Origin: Pseudodonghicola flavimaris
Lineage (GTDB): Bacteria; Pseudomonadota; Alphaproteobacteria; Rhodobacterales; Rhodobacteraceae
Assembly: GCF_030164425.1 (NCBI RefSeq)
Contig: NZ_JASNJD010000006.1
Location: 238,589-302,588, forward strand
Length of the DNA stretch: 64,000 bases
Direction of reading: 5' to 3'
Shown here: piece after piece, positions 62,241-64,000 of the stretch
Layout: every line of letters begins with the position of its first letter
Position numbering within the stretch: the stretch's first letter is position 1
Notes under the pieces: generated by a model
Told to the model about the DNA's origin: nothing
Seen by the model: only the letters and a program-made list of their open reading frames with translations
Database searches by the model: none
Program-made: the position numbers and the translations under genes

Positions 62241-63125
62241 ATGTCCCGCCTGTCAGACGCCCTGCTTGCCGCCTCCGCCCCCGCGGTCTGGGGCAGCACC
62301 TATATCGTTACCTCTGAACTGCTGCCGCCCGGCTATCCGCTGACCGATGCCGCCCTGCGCGCCCTGCCCGCCGGGCTGCTTCTGATGGCGCTGACCCGGC
62401 GACTGCCGCCACCGCGCTGGCTCGGGCGGCTGGCGATCCTCGGGGCGCTGAATTTCGCGATCTTCTGGGCCGCGCTCTTCGTTGCCGCCTACCGGCTTCC
62501 CGGCGGGCTGGCGGCAACGCTGGGGGCAGTGCAACCGTTGATCGTGCTGTTGCTGGCCCGGGTCGTGCTGGACAGCCCGCTGACGCCGCGCGGCATCGGG
62601 GCCGCCCTCGCCGGCATCTTCGGCGTTGCCCTGCTGGTCCTCGGTCCGGGGGCCGCGCTCGACACCATCGGGGTGACGGCTGCCTTTCTCGGCGCGGTCT
62701 CGATGGCCGCCGGTGTCGTGCTCACCCGCAAATGGCGCCCGGATGTGCCGGCGCTGACCTTCACCGCCTGGCAGCTGACCGCCGGCGGGCTGTTGCTGGT
62801 GCCCTTCGCCCTCGCCCTGGAACCGCCCCTGCCGGCCCCCAGCGGCGCGAATATCGCGGGCTTTCTCTGGCTCGGGCTGGTGGGCGCGGCGCTCAGCTAC
62901 TTCTTCTGGTTCCGCGGTATCGACCGGCTCGGCCCGGCCGCCGTCACCGGCTTCGGCTTTCTCAGCCCGCTGACCGCGGTGTTGCTGGGATGGGCGATCC
63001 TCGGAGAGGCCCTCACCCCGTCACAGCTCCTGGGCGCCGCCATCGTGCTGGGTTGCGTCTGGATCGGCGGCCGGCCCGGCCGCTCGCCGTGTCCCAACCC
63101 TCACCGCATCCAAGGAACACGATGA
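62241..63125 (+). CDS. EamA-family (DMT) transporter
   Basis: A 294-residue membrane protein with ten predicted helices in two repeats. The start, ALLAASAPAVWGSTYIVTSE followed by LLPPGYPLTDAALRALPAGL, and the second-half FFWFRGIDRLGPAAVTGFGF with LSPLTAVLLGWAILGEALTP are standard for EamA exporters of amino acids or other metabolites. GGAG fits the ATG at 62241, not the one 12 bp upstream. The stop overlaps the next start as ATGA. Confidence 0.93.
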   Translation: MSRLSDALLAASAPAVWGSTYIVTSELLPPGYPLTDAALRALPAGLLLMALTRRLPPPRWLGRLAILGALNFAIFWAALFVAAYRLPGGLAATLGAVQPLIVLLLARVVLDSPLTPRGIGAALAGIFGVALLVLGPGAALDTIGVTAAFLGAVSMAAGVVLTRKWRPDVPALTFTAWQLTAGGLLLVPFALALEPPLPAPSGANIAGFLWLGLVGAALSYFFWFRGIDRLGPAAVTGFGFLSPLTAVLLGWAILGEALTPSQLLGAAIVLGCVWIGGRPGRSPCPNPHRIQGTR

Positions 63126-63769
63126 TGAACCTCCTGATTCTCGGCGCCACCGGCGCGGTCGGCAGTGCCTATGTCGAAGAAGCCCTGATGCGCGGCCACC
63201 GGGTCACTGCCGCGTCCCGCACCCCGGCGTCGGCGGTGCGGCCCCACGCGCGGCTGACACAGCAGCGCCTCGACGTGCTGCGGACCGGCGCGGAGCTGGT
63301 GGAGGCGATGCAAACGCATGATGTGACCCTCTCCGCCCTGCGGCCCGTCGCGGGCAACGAAGCCGCGCTGGTGCCGATGACGCGCGCGGTGTTGAGCGCC
63401 GCGCAGACCACCGCAACCCGCCTCTATGTCACCGGCGGCGCCGCGCCCCTGTTTCTGACCGGCGGTCGGGGCGACACGGTGCTGACGGCCCCGGGCTTCC
63501 TGCCGCCCGATATCCGCCCGATCGCCGAGGCCTGCGGCGCCCAGGACGCGCTTCTTGAGACCTTCCCGGACACCGACTGGATCTGCCTGCGCCCCGCCGC
63601 GCTGCTGCTGGAGGCCCCCCGTACCGGCCGCTATGCCCTCGGGCGCGACACGCTGGTCACCCAGGATGACGGCGTATCGCGGATTTCCATCGCCGATTTC
63701 GCCACCGCGATGCTGGATCTGGTCGAGCTCGCCCCCGCCCCGCGCCAGAAGCTGACCGTCGGCTGGTAG
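63122..63769 (+). CDS. NAD(P)-binding Rossmann protein (atypical SDR-like)
   Basis: A 215-residue protein of the NAD(P)H-binding/YwnB group. The dinucleotide motif is [20 protein letters not shown], and [20 protein letters not shown] lies where related epimerase-like proteins bind substrate. The usual YxxxK pair is not evident, which is normal for this group. It overlaps the EamA stop by four bases, so it shares the MarR-controlled promoter. Function unknown; redox or stress response is typical of relatives. Confidence 0.85.
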   Translation: MMNLLILGATGAVGSAYVEEALMRGHRVTAASRTPASAVRPHARLTQQRLDVLRTGAELVEAMQTHDVTLSALRPVAGNEAALVPMTRAVLSAAQTTATRLYVTGGAAPLFLTGGRGDTVLTAPGFLPPDIRPIAEACGAQDALLETFPDTDWICLRPAALLLEAPRTGRYALGRDTLVTQDDGVSRISIADFATAMLDLVELAPAPRQKLTVGW

Positions 63770-63827
63770 CTGCCGTCGCACGGGGCGGCGGGAGCGGCGA
63801 GGCGTTGACCCGACCGGCGGCGCGATC

Positions 63828-63850
63828 GCGGGGCCGGTGGCCGGCCCCGC
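63828..63850 (-). repeat. GC-rich hairpin after etfA
   Basis: GCGGGGCCGG and CCGGCCCCGC form a 10-bp perfect stem with loop TGG, seven bases past the etfA stop codon in its reading direction. No T-run follows on either strand, so it may be a weak terminator serving both convergent genes. Confidence 0.5.
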
Positions 63851-63857
63851 GGCGCGT

Positions 63858-64000
63858 TCAGAGTTTATCGGTGAGTTCCGGGACGGCCTGGAAGAGGTCT
63901 GCGACGAGGCCGAAGTCTGCGACCTGGAAGATCGGGGCTTCTTCGTCCTTGTTGATGGCGACGATGACCTTGGAGTCCTTCATGCCGGCGAGGTGCTGGA
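63858..64000 (-). CDS. etfA: Electron transfer flavoprotein alpha subunit, C-terminal part
   Basis: The last 47 codons of the gene lie in the window: [20 protein letters not shown] followed by [20 protein letters not shown] and LTDKL. This is the FAD-binding C-terminal end of EtfA, including the [10 protein letters not shown] segment. EtfA with EtfB passes electrons from acyl-CoA dehydrogenases to ETF-ubiquinone oxidoreductase. The N-terminal four-fifths lies beyond the window edge; etfB is expected upstream there. Confidence 0.95.
   Translation of the reverse strand, partial: QHLAGMKDSKVIVAINKDEEAPIFQVADFGLVADLFQAVPELTDKL

Overview
The window is chromosomal DNA of a high-GC alphaproteobacterium, most likely Rhodobacterales (Rhodobacteraceae/Paracoccaceae). 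This placement is inference from gene content and style: strongly GC-biased codon use, DUF1127 and DUF2927 proteins, a PraR/PhrR-like XRE regulator, a Tat-exported peptide-type binding protein, a HisN-type phosphatase and a bacterial class A-like RNase P RNA. I found no rRNA, tRNA, CRISPR array, prophage, insertion sequence or integrase. Genes are closely packed, often with 4-base start/stop overlaps, so this looks like core genome with some accessory transport and secretion genes rather than an island.

Layout. 1-7 kb: yebC fragment, two SLC13-type permeases, an FAD dehydrogenase and a TPM-domain zinc-ribbon protein. 7-10.5 kb: YmdB-type phosphoesterase, an unknown small protein, 5-formyl-THF cyclo-ligase and mgtE in one leftward run. 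10.6-13.4 kb: convergent guanine and 8-oxoguanine deaminases. 13.5-17.3 kb: HisN-like phosphatase, XRE regulator, quinone oxidoreductase, LysR regulator, DUF1127 protein. 17.6-23.3 kb: BI-1 membrane protein, a secreted unknown, rpmG, rnpB with a clear promoter, an AmpD-type amidase coupled to an Excalibur lipoprotein, and gatC-gatA. 23.4-28.3 kb: hybrid histidine kinase, ceramidase-like protein, UPF0173 hydrolase, tadA, rluB. 28.4-34.2 kb: a rightward cluster of a 29-residue membrane peptide, XpaC, TelA, a DUF2927 lipoprotein, an SPFH-GYF protein and a zinc-ribbon membrane protein. 34.3-37.4 kb: nitroreductase, PfkB kinase, dtd and glycerate kinase, tightly coupled. 37.5-47 kb: CocE-type hydrolase, a complete peptide-type ABC importer, a phosphodiesterase-like enzyme and an FAD oxidoreductase. 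47-53.4 kb: esterase and acyl-CoA synthetase (coupled), an MsbA-like exporter and a MATE pump. 53.7-57.8 kb: RTX-repeat protein, an unknown polytopic protein and a VIT-family transporter. 58-61.6 kb: two-component system with a ferric-reductase-like oxidoreductase. 61.7-63.8 kb: MarR regulator divergent from an EamA transporter and an NAD(P)-binding protein. The end of etfA closes the window.

The best candidate for a poorly described system is the 28.4-34.2 kb cluster. Its SPFH protein carries a GYF-type domain and a polyproline tail, and the next protein begins with a proline-rich stretch containing PPPPG, the sort of ligand GYF domains bind. A TPM-domain protein at 3.9-5.1 kb may be a third partner, as in the Bacillus ydjGHI set. 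The clearest regulatory sites are an 18-bp perfect palindrome over the promoter of the EamA gene, two pairs of 11-bp-spaced direct repeats before the two-component operon, and a LysR-type box between the LysR gene and the DUF1127 gene. All functional statements rest on motif recognition by eye; no database search was run.
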